A stretch of 64,000 bases of DNA, from assembly GCA_023846275.1 (NCBI GenBank), contig JAIUJO010000087.1, positions 1,582,148 to 1,646,147 of the forward strand. Direction: 5' to 3'. How positions within the stretch are numbered: position 1 is the stretch's first letter; every line of letters starts with the position of its first letter. Source of the DNA: Vanilla planifolia. Its lineage: Eukaryota > Streptophyta > Magnoliopsida > Asparagales > Orchidaceae. Of the stretch, positions 1-17,051 are shown piece after piece. The notes under the pieces are model-generated. The model searched no databases. It worked only from the letters and a program-made list of their open reading frames with translations, and was not told the DNA's origin. Both the position numbers and the translations under genes were made by a program.

Positions 1-427
1 ACACAACAAGACATGTACAAAAATGCACACGCATACAAAAACTCACACACATCCACATAAACAAGCACACGCTCACCCACATAAACACTTGTGTGCATAA
101 GCCCCTACACACTGGCACCCATTAACTTGCACATACACACACACACACATGCACACACACACATGAATGCACAAGTGGAAACTTGCAAAAGCACTCAAAT
201 ATGTACACACATACACATATGCACACACACATAAACACTCGCACATGCACATCCACACACACACACACACATGCACAAGATCAAGCTTATATATGCAAAA
301 ATGTGCACACATAAATACACACATTCTCATGCAAAAGTATATGCACACACAGACATGTAAATAAACAAGCACACAACAATAAAGAACAACACATGCATGC
401 ACACACATGAACACACACACACACACA

Positions 428-447
428 CATCATCATCATCATCATCA
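428..447. repeat. (CAT)n microsatellite
   Basis: Six consecutive CAT units plus a partial one interrupt the CA-rich satellite directly after an AC run. It is a local slippage product; read on the minus strand it gives the poly-Asp stretch in a spurious open frame. Confidence 0.9.
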
Positions 448-598
448 AATGCACATGTGTGCATATTTACACACACATAAGTAGGCACATAGATATGTAC
501 AAGTACATACAAACTCACACACATCTACACATACAAACACATGTATAGCCATGCACCCATACACATGCACGCATGCATGCACACACACGCACACACAT

Positions 599-645
599 AG
601 ATATATATATATATACATACATATTTACATATATATATATATATG
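599..645. repeat. Paired (TA)n tracts
   Basis: Two AT-dinucleotide runs (about 601-615 and 631-644) are separated by a short CATACATATTTACA-type spacer within the CA-rich satellite. This is one of the few places where the satellite shifts from CA to TA dinucleotides. Confidence 0.85.
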
Positions 646-3262
646 GACACACACATACATGCAAACATTAGTAAAAAACACATGCCTATGCACACACATA
701 GAAACAACCATAGATGCATACACAAATATGTACAAATGCACACATGCACACACATACACACACTCACACATACATACACATACACATGCATAATAGACAC
801 ATACAAACACATATGTGCATGCACACACAAACACAAAAAAAGCACACACAAATAAACATGTGCAGAACACATATGCATGTAGCATGCACACAAACTTACA
901 CATGCAAACACACACACACACACATATTTGCACTTTGTGGGCACACTTGCTCTTGTCAAGGAACAAACATGTAGACACAATATGCATGCACATACACATG
1001 CACACACACACACATAGGAACATGGACAAGCACACACAAGCAAAAAAGGCACACATACAAACGCACATAACCATTCACACATGTGTACATGAAAACACAC
1101 AAACACAAACACATATGCATAAACACACGCACATGTACACACTCACTCACACATCTTAATGTGCATGCACAGACACATGCACACACACACTCACATGTAC
1201 ACACTCACACATACTTATAGACACACATCTAGATCTACATGAATAGGCACACACACACACACACTCGTACACGTGCACCAGAGTGCATGCACATATGGAC
1301 ACACATCCACCAACACATGCACACACACATAAGCATGCACACACCAAAGCACACATAATATCATGCATGCACACATCCATAACACATGCTTACACATACA
1401 CATACCCACAACCCCACATATGCACATACACACATGCATGTACAAACTCACACCCATGCAAGCACACCTAGACACATACACTCATGCACACACACATACA
1501 CTGACATGCCCAAAAATGTATACACACACACACACATCCATAGACATATGTACACATATAAACATGCACACAAGTAAGAAGATGCATACACATGCACATG
1601 AAAATGCATGTACACATATGCCATTCATAAGCATAAGCTTGCAATGCACAAGCAAACATGCTCATGCACATGCACATACATGTGTTGAGACACACACACA
1701 TGCATATGCACATACACCTACTCTCAGATACATGCACCTACAAACAACCCTATGCACAATTGTACATAAGCATGCATGCACATGCTCACAGTCTAGCACA
1801 CAGACACACTCATGCATGTAGATACATGCCATATAGGCATTTTCTTGCTCACATGTACACCCAAAACCAGCCTCTCACATGTCTTCACATAAATGCATAC
1901 AAGCACACATATTATACACACACAAGCAAACATACACACATCCACACACACACACAAATGCACACACACATGCAAATGAACATGCACACATACATACTTG
2001 CACAAAGTCACACCCACCTATGCACATGCAATCGCATGCATGCATGTATTCACGAATGCTTGCACACACACACGCATCCACACACATAGGAACACAAAAA
2101 CATAAGTATACACACACACATGCTCACAAACACATTCACATGAACACAGACAAAATATTTGTAGAAACACATGCATATGCTCACACACACACTATCATGC
2201 TCATGATGCACACATAGGACACACATGCACAAGAGAAAATGCAAGTGCACACAATGCACATTCACATAAATACAAATGTACAAGCAACCTCAAAATGCAT
2301 GCATACACATGCATATGCTAACAAACATATACACAAAATGCAAATGCAAATAAATACACACTGATACATGCATAGAAGCAAACATGCACACACACAAACA
2401 CACAAACATGCACACATGTACATGCACATACACGCACACAAGCATGCGTGTGCATATGCCCACATGCATGCACACACACACCCACATGCAAACATATAAA
2501 GACACACAAACACACATGTAATAAAAAAATAGACATAGGCACACACACACACATGCTTATACACAAACATGTTTTCATACACCTACTTATAGGCACACAT
2601 ATAGCCATTTTGACACATGCACCCCCACACATACACACATGCACACACATTGATGCACACACCCAAGCATAGTCATATTCCAACAAATAAGAATGCAAAC
2701 ACACACCCACACACACAAACACATGCACACATACACACACATGCCTATACACAAAAACATGCATACCCAAACACGTAGGCTTATGTAAGCATAAACACAT
2801 AAATACACAAAGACATCTACAAGCATGTACACAAACATCAACAAAATAACACATTCACACACACACATGTATACATAAATAGACTCACAAATAGGCATGG
2901 ATAAATACACACACAAAAGCCAATGGATACACATGCTCATACATACACACACTCGCATCCACACACACTTAAATGGATGCACACACACATGTAAACATAC
3001 ATGCACACAAAAGCACACACTTTCTTGCACATACACACATGCACACACTTGCTTATATATAAGCAAACACACCCACACATGCACAAATGCACACACACAC
3101 ATGAATAAATACAAGCACACACAAACACGCACACATGCATATCCACACACACACAAACACACTTATAAGCACACAAATAAACATACATGTATATACACAC
3201 ATACATCGCCACATGCAGCACATGGACCTACATAAGTACAGACAAACATACACACATAATCG

Positions 3263-3289
3263 CATACATACATACATACATACATACAC
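3263..3289. repeat. (CATA)n tetranucleotide run
   Basis: About six to seven CATA units in a row within the CA-rich satellite. The run is short and perfect, probably from recent slippage. Confidence 0.85.
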
Positions 3290-4412
3290 ATACACATACG
3301 CACACACAAACACGATCCTACACATATGCATACACACACTAACATACATGCACACACACACATGCACATTCAACACAAATAAACAAGCACACACAAATAC
3401 AAATGCACATGCATGCACACATGCACATGCATGATCACATACATGCACACACACAAACACACATAATTTGTGCACACACAAAAATATGCACATATGTACA
3501 CACAAGTATGAATGCATAATTCCAAAAAGACACATGCAAATGCATGCACACCTGCATGCACACACCCACATTGGCATGGACATGCATAAACACATACACC
3601 AGTACCAACACACAAAGAAGCATGCACATCCACACCTATAATCATGTGTAAATGTAGATATATGTGCACACACTCACACACAAAGAGATACACACAAACA
3701 CATGTACACACACATGCACGTGCACATGAGAACACATGTACTAATGCACACACATGAATGGACATGTGGAGGACCAGCACACACACATGCACACATACAT
3801 GCATACACACACATATAAATGCACACAAATGTGTGCACATACACACAAACACACCAATGCACTCACATTCACACACACACAAACATATGCATACCCACAT
3901 ACAAATATGCACATAGACAAAGACACAAACATACACAAAATCATGCATACCCACACACAAGCACACATGCACGTGCAAACAAAAACCACACATGTAGAAA
4001 AGGCCAACATGCACACTAACACACACAACCATTTAGACACACACGAAGGCACACATGCATGTGCATTCATAAAAATAACCACACATGTGCAGATGTACAA
4101 CACACACACACAAAACCACTCATGCAGTTACATACAAGCATATATACATACCACACCGACATATGCACACACACATGCATGCTCACACATGTGCACAAAT
4201 GCAAATGCACAAAGAATCACTTGCATAAACAAAAACACATGTGCATAAGCACATTCACACACACATGCTCACAAACACACATACACATACATGTGCACAT
4301 AAACCTTTACATACATGCACTCAAAGATGCACATGAACATGCACACGCACATGCACACTCTCGTATACATAAACATACACATGCATGCACACATGTGTGT
4401 GCCCACACACCT

Positions 4413-4584
4413 ATATATATGTGCTGTACACACAAGAAGACATGCATGCAAGCACTCATGCATGCACAGACACACCAAAAAGTATATATGTGCTATACAC
4501 ACAAGAAGACATGCATGCACAGACACACAAAAAAGTATATATGTGCTGTACACACAAGAAGACATGCATGCAAGCACTCACGCA
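4413..4584. repeat. Three-copy local tandem repeat with a 16-bp length variant
   Basis: The word GTGCTGTACAC (GTGCTATACAC in copy 2) followed by ACAAGAAGACATGCATGC recurs at 4,421, 4,490 and 4,543, a spacing of 69 and then 53 bp. Copy 1 carries AAGCACTCATGCATGC between the CATGCATGC and ACAGACACAC segments; copy 2 lacks it, which explains the 16-bp difference exactly. Copy 3 again has an AAGCACTCA-type continuation. Copies are nearly identical, so this is a young duplication inside an otherwise scrambled satellite. Confidence 0.9.
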
Positions 4585-7500
4585 TAAGCACATGCACGTA
4601 CACACTCAAGATCATATACACACACCTATAGATGCATGTAAACACATTAATATAGACAGAGTTACACACATGCAGATGTACAGCAGCACATACACATGCT
4701 TACATGTACCCACACTTGTGCAAGCATAGTCACATGCAGAAATGCAAACACAAAAGAATAAATAAATACACACACATATACACACACCCACACATACCTT
4801 CGCAGAGTACACACACACACACACACACCTACTAACACATGCACAAATGCACACACATAAATACCAACACAATCACATGCACATTAACATGTGCACTTAT
4901 AAGCATACATGCATACACCCACACACACACACAAGCACACATACACACACCGACATACACACACAAACCATAAATATACACACAGACACACACTCATACA
5001 TACAAACACATGCAAATGCATGGAAAAAAACATTCACATAGAAAAACATGCACACACACACACACCTATACACATATGTCAACCCACAGACAAACATGCA
5101 CACACACACACACATGCACATGCACACATTTACAAACATAGAGGCACAAACACAAGTGCACAAACATGTGAACACACACAAACAAGTGCACACATGCTTG
5201 CACACACACATGCATATACATTTAAACACAAATGCACACATGCATACACACATAAGCACACTCATGCTTATAGACAATCGTCTGCACACACATATTCACA
5301 TGCACAAGTATGCACAACACATGCACACATGCACACACATTAATGCATGCACAAGTGCACACATATGCACACACATAGGCACAAGCATGCAAATGCAAAC
5401 ATGCATAAGCACACAAATAAACGTAGTGTGTGCACAAACACACATGCATCCAAACACATTGATTCATACATACATAAGCAAACAAATGCATGCATACAAT
5501 CAAACATAGGTACACACAAACATACGCACATGGATACTTCCATGAAAACATACTCACATATACACATGCTCACACATCCACACACACTCAAGCCGACACA
5601 CAGACATGGACATGCACACATACACACCCATGCATGCCTGCACGTACTAACACCCACAAGTACACACATATGCACACACACACATGCATGCATACACATT
5701 AACACAAGTATGCACACATGCACTAACATGTAGAGACACAAACATGCATGAACACACCTACATGCAAACACACACCTAAACATGCACAACACACAATTAT
5801 GAATGCACACGCACACACACACACACACACATGCACACATAGTTATAGCAAACACACAGACAAACACACAAGCACACATATGAACACTCACACTTGGACC
5901 CATGCACATGCCTAAACACACATGTACACACATGCATTTATACACAAAAGCCTATAACCATGCATGCACACGTAAACACACAAACATACACTCATACAAC
6001 CCAACACAAAACTTCGCACACACACTCACACTTAGATATATGCATGCATGTTCACACACAAAAAACCATAAACATAGTCACATAGACATGACATGTGCAC
6101 ACACACATCTACTCTTACACATGCACAGCTACACATATAGACAGACAAACACACACAAACATGCACTGTCACACACACATAAGAACACACATTCATATGC
6201 ATATATACTCGCACAAAAACAAACAAGCTCATATGCATGAATACTAATACAACCAAGTATACAAGCATTTAAACATGCATACACATGTAAGAATATGCAC
6301 ACACACACACACACACTCTTATACCCACTCACACACACATCCATGCATGCACATACACACATACACACACATGCACTCACACACTTACCTACACAGGCAT
6401 ACACACATATACACACACACACACATATGTGAACATACAATCACAGACACATAGATGCATGGACACATGCACATGAATGCATGTAGACAAGCACACATGC
6501 ACACATTGAACAAACAAACAAGCAAGCACACACATCATAAGAACACACACACACACACACAAGCACACACACACACACAAGAAGACTCATACACATTGAT
6601 GAACATGCACATACACATATATAGACATACACACACATGCACAACCATACACATATAAAGCCACACACCAACAAAAACATGAATGCAAACATGCATAAGT
6701 ACACACAGGCACACACATGCACATGCACACGAAAACACATGCATGTGCACACACACTCACATATACAAATGCAAACATGTATAGATACACATGTAGACAC
6801 ATACACTCAACTAAGCACATGCTTACTTACCTACACACACACATGCACACACATTCATAAACATACAATGGCACACACGCACAGACACACAAACATGCAT
6901 GCAAATGCACACAACCATATGCGCACACATGCACACGCCCAAACACTCACATAAATGGACATAAAAACATGCACATACCCATATATTGTTACACAGGCAC
7001 ATAAACAGACACAAACAGAAAAACAAACACATATATGATTAATCAACCTTGCACACATGGATGAACTTACAAACATGCATACACTTGCACCATACAAATA
7101 GATGCACACCAACACAGACACTCAAACACCCTCATGCACAAAAGCATGCACACACACACACACATCTAAAAAAACATGCATATGTATGTGCACATATGCA
7201 CACAAGCATGCATGTGCAAAAAGGCACACATATACACCCACAAAAACACTCACACATAAACACACACATGCACACGCATGCAATGCACTTACAAAACACA
7301 CTTGTGTAGACATACCAAAGTACACACACACATACAAACATTGAGGAACATACACATGTGCATGCACATGCACAAGCACGTACACACACGAGCACAAGCA
7401 CACCTATGAACATAAAAACACACTTCCACACACACACATGAACAAACATGAAGATATGCTCAAGTTTACACATTCATGCACAAAAACACACTCACACATA

Positions 7501-10500
7501 CACAAGCATACACACACACTCACACATGCACAAGAATACACACACACACACACTCATATGCACAAGAACACATTCACACACACACATACATGTGTAGTCA
7601 AAGAAAGGCATGCACATGCATCACAAGAAAAAATACACTTGCACACACACACATATTGATGCAAACACATGCACAAACACACATGCATAAACCCACAACC
7701 ACACACACATACATATGCTCACATGCATACACACACAGATGCACACACACATACACATGTACCCACACATGTACACACACATTTTCACATACCCATGCAC
7801 ACTCACACCCACACATACACAAAAACACAACATGTGCATGCACAAATGCACACACACACACGTACACAAGTATACATAAGTGTGCACCAATGCACACACA
7901 CATAAACAAGAACACATCCATGTACACAAATACAAAAAAACACACACACACGTACACTTACATGCACATTAACACAAAAACACACACCTATAAGCACAGT
8001 TGCATGAACAGCTTCATGCACGTACATAAACACTCACAAACATACACCTATAAGAATATGAACACACACACATACACAAACATACATGAACACACACAGA
8101 CAACGACACATGCACACAAACACACATACGCACGCACGTGAACCAAGCACACATGTACAGGTGCACACAAGCCCATGTTAATGCTCCCATGCACACAAAA
8201 ACACCCACATGTAGCCATTCTTTCACACATCCATAGGAACAAATACAATATGCTCACACACATACACACACAGACACAAATGTAGAAATGTACACATACA
8301 CCCAAGCACACACACATGAACATACACCAAATACACAAACACAAAGACACATGTATACACATGCACACTTATGCATGCATTCAAATAAGAACATGAACAT
8401 GCATGTCTGCACATACACCCATATAGACACATGGACACACATGCACACGTGTATAGATGCACACACATGGATGCTCAAAAACACATTGGAATGTACACCC
8501 ACCCAAAGGTATAAACACATGCAAACACACACGCATACATACATAACACAGACGTGCACCCATGCTCACACTAGTGCATGCACATGCATATAGAAACACA
8601 TAACTATGCACAAACATACACACATACATGCATGCATATGCATGTATACACATACATAGACACACTTCTACACACATGCACATGCACATAAATGGACATC
8701 CACGCACATGTATGCACACACAAACACAAAAGCACTTTCACACTCACATATTGACCCACATATCGACACACACACACACCATTGCACAAACATGCATAGA
8801 CTCACCAACACAAACACACACACACATATGCCCACACATGTGATCATAGGCACACATACGAAGGCAAACACACACACACATGCACTCATGCACCATGTCT
8901 ATGCACACATTCATAAAAACACCTACACATATGAACATAAACACACACACTTGTGTATGTGCGAACACACACAAACACTTGCACACATATACACACAGAC
9001 ATTCCTACACACACTATCATAGATACACACACACACACATGTGCCCACACCCACTCACTTGCACACACATGCACACATGAATACAAAACAATGCACAACC
9101 ACACACACATGTGTGATTGCACACATGCACAGAAATGCATGCACACATTCAAGCACCCATGCGCTTATCCACACACACACAAAAAAGCATACACACACAT
9201 CCATGTGCATGTACAAACACACACATGCATGCACACATGCTCACACTTGCACACTCATATATGCACATACGCACACACTCACACACGTATGCACATGCAC
9301 ACAAATATATTGGAACAAAAATAAACATGCAAATATATACAATTGTCTACAAACACTCATACATATGCACACAAAACACATGCACACACTCTCACACACA
9401 TGCAAACATGCATATAAACAGGTGTAGTCATATACACATGCACACGCACATACTCAAACACACAAACAAAGGCATGCATACACACACACACACGTACACA
9501 TAGGCAATCATGCAGACATGCATGCAAGCACACCTACATCAACATGAATGCACACACATGCATACACACATGCACGCACACACTTTAACACTCAAATTCA
9601 CATGCTGACATTTGCACACACATACATACCCACACAAACACACCCATGCACACACATGCATGCAAGCATAAGCACACATAGATGCACATGCATGCACTCA
9701 CAAATAAATCCATACACTTTTACAAATGTGCATAAGCAAACACAAAGAAACATGCACATTTTTACACACATGCATATAGACATGTGCACACACACACACA
9801 TGGAAATGGATGCACACATAATTGGACGCTCAGAGACACAAGCACACTCCACATGCTCACATGCACAAATGCACACACATACACATGAACAAGCACGCAC
9901 ATATGCATGTACCCACACATGCACTTAGATACATAGACACAAGTATACACACATACACAAAAGTACACACACAGATGCTCACACATAGGAATGGACACAT
10001 ATGCATGCACCTGTATGCACACAAATGCATAAACACTCACACACAGACATTCACAAATGCACATACACACACACATATGCAAACACCCATGCACTTACAC
10101 ATGCACACAAATATACACGAGCACACAAACATGCATGCCCACACATGCACACACACAGGTACACTCATGCACAACACACACACATGCACACACAAATACT
10201 CACACACACATATCACATAGCACACACAGCTACATATACACACATGCACTCATACACAAAAACACACACACATGTACACGAACACACGCATGCACATGTC
10301 TATGCACACACAAAGACATTATGCACACATACATACATAAACATGAACAGACACAAAAACAAACATATAAGCATGCATACATGCACATATGCACATTTGT
10401 ACAAGCATACACATGCAAACAAACACACACATGCACACATTTGCATAGCCACACACAAAGACTTCCACACACACTAATGCACACATGCACACACACACAC

Positions 10501-13500
10501 ACATCCACTCATATGAATACATAAGAACACACTCACACAAAGACACACATATACACAAGCACAAACATGACCACGTGCACACATTCACATAGACACATAT
10601 GCAAATGCACATGCACAAAAGTACACATACACACATATATAGGTGCAAACACAAACCCACAGATGTAAGCACATACACACTTGAACAAACACAAACACAC
10701 ATGCACACACACACGCACGCACGTACATAGATAAGAATGCACACATGTTAACAAACACACATATACACACAAATACTCACACACGCATCCACATACTCGA
10801 GAACACACACACACAAACAAACAAATACATAGGAACACATATGCACACCAACACACATGCATGCACAAACATAGTTACATATTCACAAAAGCACATGCAA
10901 ACACACACAAACCCACAAATGTTCACACACACACACACTCACAATAACACATATATGAATGCACACATGTGCACATGCTCACACATAAAAACAAATGCAC
11001 AAACACATATGAATGAACATGTGCTCACACACACACATGTCTAGGCACAAACACACGTATATACACATGCATACACACATACACAAAGTTGTACTAATAG
11101 ACATAAGAATGCACTTACACTTGCACTTACACAAACATGCACACGCACAACACATACATGAGTACGCACGTATATAAACACACATATACATAACCAAGCA
11201 TACATAGACATACCTGCACATGTGCATAGACACCAGATGTAGATGTGCTCACATGAGTACTTACACATGCATACACATAAATGCATAGAGATTCACATGT
11301 GCATGCATAAAGATATACACATATAAATGTATATGCATAAATGCACACACACAAACACACATGCACAAATGCACACAAAGCACACACACAAATGCACAGA
11401 CACACATAAATGTACAAATGCACATATACAAGTATAAACATACAAAAACACACATGCACATACACAAAAATATGCACAAAGACACACACACACATCCATA
11501 CACAACTGCACACACATGTGTACATAAACACACACACACACAAACATAAGCACACATACACCCATGCATACACCAAACATAACCACATACGCATGCACAA
11601 AAGTTAAAACAAGCATATATACACACATGTACAAACTCATACACACACTCATACACATAAACATGCACATGAACACACACATTTACACATGCTTGCATGA
11701 ATACTCACACATGAACATGCACACACACACACACACATACAAAAGCACGCATGCACAGACAGCACTCACACAGATGCACTTATGTGTAGTCAGAATCATA
11801 CTTGTGCACACACACACATATATGTGAATGCAAATAAGTGCACAAGCACATGCACATACAACCACGCACATACACCCACACGTATGTAAGAACACGCACA
11901 TGCATGCATACACACATACATGTGCACTAGTACACACACATGGACACACATGCACACATTCATACATTCTTGCAAACACCTGGACACACACACACCAACT
12001 TGCACGTGCCCAAACACATGTACAATTGCATGAATACACATGCACATGTTTAAACAAACAAACACATGCACCCAAACCCATGCATGTGCTTACGTGCATA
12101 CAGATAGACACACAAACACCTACACAAGCACGCACATGTATGCATATAAGCACACAAACACACACACATATGCATGCACATGTACACACACACACATGTA
12201 GGTTCATCCATACACACAAACATAGAAACACAGTCTCTCATACACACAAGTGCTTGCACTTGCACAAACACACAAATCTATGCACATGGATGCACACATA
12301 CACACTCATGCACACATGCACAAACACACACACGTAAAGACATGCACACACAGAGCCACACACTAACACATACACACAGATGCATGCCCACACACATAGT
12401 TATACACATACATGCACGCACTTGCCCATGCATACACACACAAGCATGTACCCATATGCATGCATGCACACACACACATATAGACCCACACCCACACACA
12501 AGCATATTTATAGACATAGCACATAAGCATACACAGCATGCACACACACACTCGTATTCATACTTGCATGCACTTATATACACGCATAAACGCACAGATA
12601 CACATATTGACAGACACACACATGCATATGCACATAAATATACACCCACCTTTGCACATGCACACATACCCACATGCATGCACACATGAACACAAACATA
12701 CAGATGAAGACATGCACACACATGTACATGGACATAGTCATATTTACAAATATGCATGCACACACACACACACACAAAGATAGAAAGCCCACAAACATTC
12801 ATAGGAACAGGTGTACAAACACATTGAAAAAGGCTCACAAACATTCACACACATGCAAAAATAGATTTGCATAAGGATATGCATATGCATGCACACAAAT
12901 ACACACAGGCAAACTCACACATAGATGTGTACACACACACATAGACATTCACCAGATTGCATAGATGTACATACACACATGCACATGCACACGCACATAT
13001 ATGCACTTGACACACATTCACAAAAATAGACACATGCACACACACATGGATGCACATGCACGTGAATACATAGATAAACGATCAAATATATGCCCACATG
13101 CATGCATGTACAAACACATGCACAAACACAAACATAGACATATCCATACACATGTATGCATGCATGCATGCAGACACAGACACACACATGCACAAACACG
13201 TGCACACACACAGATAGACGTATGAACACATACACATATGCACACACACATGAAAATGCACACACAGAGACATAGACACATACATAAACATGTACACACG
13301 TGCACCCACACACCGACACAAACATGTACGTATGTATACATACTTGTACACACTCACACACACATACAAGCACTTAAACACACACACACACATGAACAAG
13401 CGTAGGCACCCACATGCACACTTAAAATGAAAAACACATATACACAGGCAGCATGAACACACATCCACAAATGTGCACATGCATGAAAATGCACACAAAC

Positions 13501-16500
13501 ATGCACATGTACACAAACACATGCACATGCATAGGCATAAGCATAAGCACATACACGTGCACACACACAAGCATTCACACTCACCCACATAAACATGCAC
13601 ATAAACATAAATGGACAAGCACATGAACAAATAAACATACATGCCTCCACACTTACAAATGAACATGAACTCATACACAAACACACATGCATATACAAGA
13701 ACACAGACAAGCACAAACACATGCACATGCATTCACACTCATACAAACTCAAATACATAGACACACACATGAACATGCAAACATGCACACATAGACACAT
13801 GCACACACTCACACATGTACACACATGAACACACACACACACTCACACACACGTATGCATGTATATACTCACACACACACATGCACAGACATGCACAAAC
13901 ACTTACACATGACTTCGACCACAGGCACACACATACACACTAACTCACATGCACACACACAAATGCATGCTTACATGCATGCAATTCATAGTATCACATG
14001 CTCAAGCAGACACATGCACACACATGCACACCTAGACACATAGAGGAATCGACACTCATACACAAAATCGCACAAGAAAAAACCACAAGCTTACACAATT
14101 GTGCATACACACACCTTAACAAACATGCACACATGCATGTATAAGCATAAACTACACATAAACTTGGACACACAGACATGCTCATTTGTGCTGGCACTCA
14201 GATATACACACAAGCATGAACATGCAAGTGTACAGACAGAAACAAAAACTCATATGTACCCACATATTTATGCAAAAACATATGCGCACACACACACAGA
14301 AAAACACACAAATATAGATGCACAAGCATGCACACATAAATATATAGATGTACATGGACACACACAGAGAAGCACACACATACACACAAATACATAGACA
14401 AATGAGCACACACACACCCACACACACACACATCCACATTCACACAAAACACACACACACACACACACTCACTTGTAGATAACACATGCACACCCTTACA
14501 CACACACACAAAACACATATGCACTCACTTGTACATAGACACACACACACACATAGAGACTCACGTGCATACACAATTACATGCACACAAATGCACACAC
14601 ACACACACACGTTGAGGTACACATGCACATGTGCACTCACATGAAAACACATGCACACACACATGCACCCATGCAATCATGTGCATCTATAAAAACACAC
14701 ATGCCCACCCATGCACACATGCACACAAAAACCCATGCACACACACACATGCCCACACCCTTGCATGCACACAAGCATATGCACATAGACACACATTTGC
14801 ACACACACATACATGCACACACACAAATACATATGTGCACATTCATGTGCATGCATATACACCCACACATGCAAATTCAAAAACAAGCTACGCACACATT
14901 TGTAAAGATACACACACATGCAAAAACATAGACTCGCACACATGTACACAAAGATGCATACACACATGATCATGTACACACATACACACACACACTCACA
15001 CATGCATACACAGTAGCACACATACATGCTAATGCATTAACACACACACAAGCACACACAAATCTACAGACATGTATACACACACACAAAGATGCATAGA
15101 TCCACATGCAAACACATAGATGCACACACATGCATACAAATATATACAGACGTACTCACTCACACACACATGCATGCACACAGGCACACTAAAGCATGCA
15201 CACACATAAGCAATCACACACACACAAACATGCAAACATGCACATACACATACTCACATACATAAGCCCAAAACTCATGCATTCATGTCCACAAACTCAC
15301 AAACATATGTAGAAATGCTTGCACAATCATAAGGATAACCTACCCACATGCACACACAAACACATGCATGCCCATACATATGTACAAATGCTCACACATG
15401 CACGCACACACCCTAACACACACACACAACACACACCCACACATGTGCACACATACACTCACATGTGCATATACATGAACACACAAAGGGAAACACACAC
15501 ATGCTCATCTACGCACACACACACATGAAAACATGCACATGCACACACATAACTACACATGAACACACACATAAACAATCATGAGCACATGCACACATAT
15601 CGACATGCTTTCACACACATGCACGCATCCATACATGAGCCTGCATTCACACATACACACACCAATATAAATACACACCAACAGACACACATTCACAAAG
15701 TATGCATGCACACATGCGCACACATGAATAAGCATAAAAACACTTGCAAGCAAACACTTCAACATGCACATATGCACACACTCACACACACACACATCCT
15801 CATATACACACACATTCACACATGCTTATGCAAATACACACACACAAAAATATGAACATGCACACACACACACACACATGTAGACAGAAACATGCATGTA
15901 TAAATCTAAACAAGTACATATCTACACATAAAGACATAGGTAAACACAAATGCACATGGACATGCACAACCATAAAAACACACATAGATTCATACATATG
16001 AACTCAAACATTCACACACATGCTTACACACTTGCATGGACACACACATGTGCATAGACACACAGACACATACGTGTGCATCTACACACACATAAATTTG
16101 TCATACATAAGAACTCACACATCATAACACACATACACGCACGCAAAAAAAACACACACATGTACCCTCACATACACCCCCTTACAGACTCGCACACACA
16201 CAAACACATGCTCATACACACATATAACTGAACATGTGCATGCACATAGACACACATACATACAAGCACATATACACATAACCACACACCTGCACACACA
16301 TGCACCCACAAATGTGCATATGTACACATGCAAATGCACACACACAAGCTGACTCATGCATACACAAGCACATAACACAGAAACATGCAAATGCACATAC
16401 ACTGATGCAGACAATCATAGACAAACATGCATGCATACACACACACACACATACACACAATCATATAAATCTACACACATGCACACAAACAAACATGCAT

Positions 16501-17028
16501 ACATGGAAAAACAACACACACAACTGCATAAAAATACATGTCCAAACACACACACACACACACACATGAACTCAAGCAAATGCATGAATACACACACAAG
16601 TGCACAAACACACACATACTCATGCATACATGCACAAAGATATACACACACATGCAAGTAACCATACCCACACCCACACAAATACATGCAAACATGCACA
16701 CATGCACAAACAAATGCACACACACACCTACACAAATGTGCACACACACATGCCCTTATACACAAACACACATTCATATGCATAGGCACATACATGCACA
16801 AAAATGCACAAAAACACACAAACAAAACAAAAAATGCACAATCACATCTAGACACACAAACACAAACACACATGCACATGTACACACATCACAAACAAAA
16901 AGCATGCATGCACACACATAGCCACATGCATAGATAGACACATACATATATGAACACATAAATAGATACACACAAGTGAAAAAATACACACACACATGGA
17001 TGCACATACAAACATGCACATGCACACA

Positions 17029-17051
17029 CTTTCTTTCTCTCTCCCTCTCTT
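17029..17051. repeat. Short pyrimidine (CT-rich) tract in the CA satellite
   Basis: A run of T and C only (TTTCTTTCTC then TCCCTCTCTT) breaks the purine/pyrimidine alternation of the surrounding satellite. It resembles the pyrimidine tracts of the second half of the window, but it is too short to claim homology. Confidence 0.8.
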
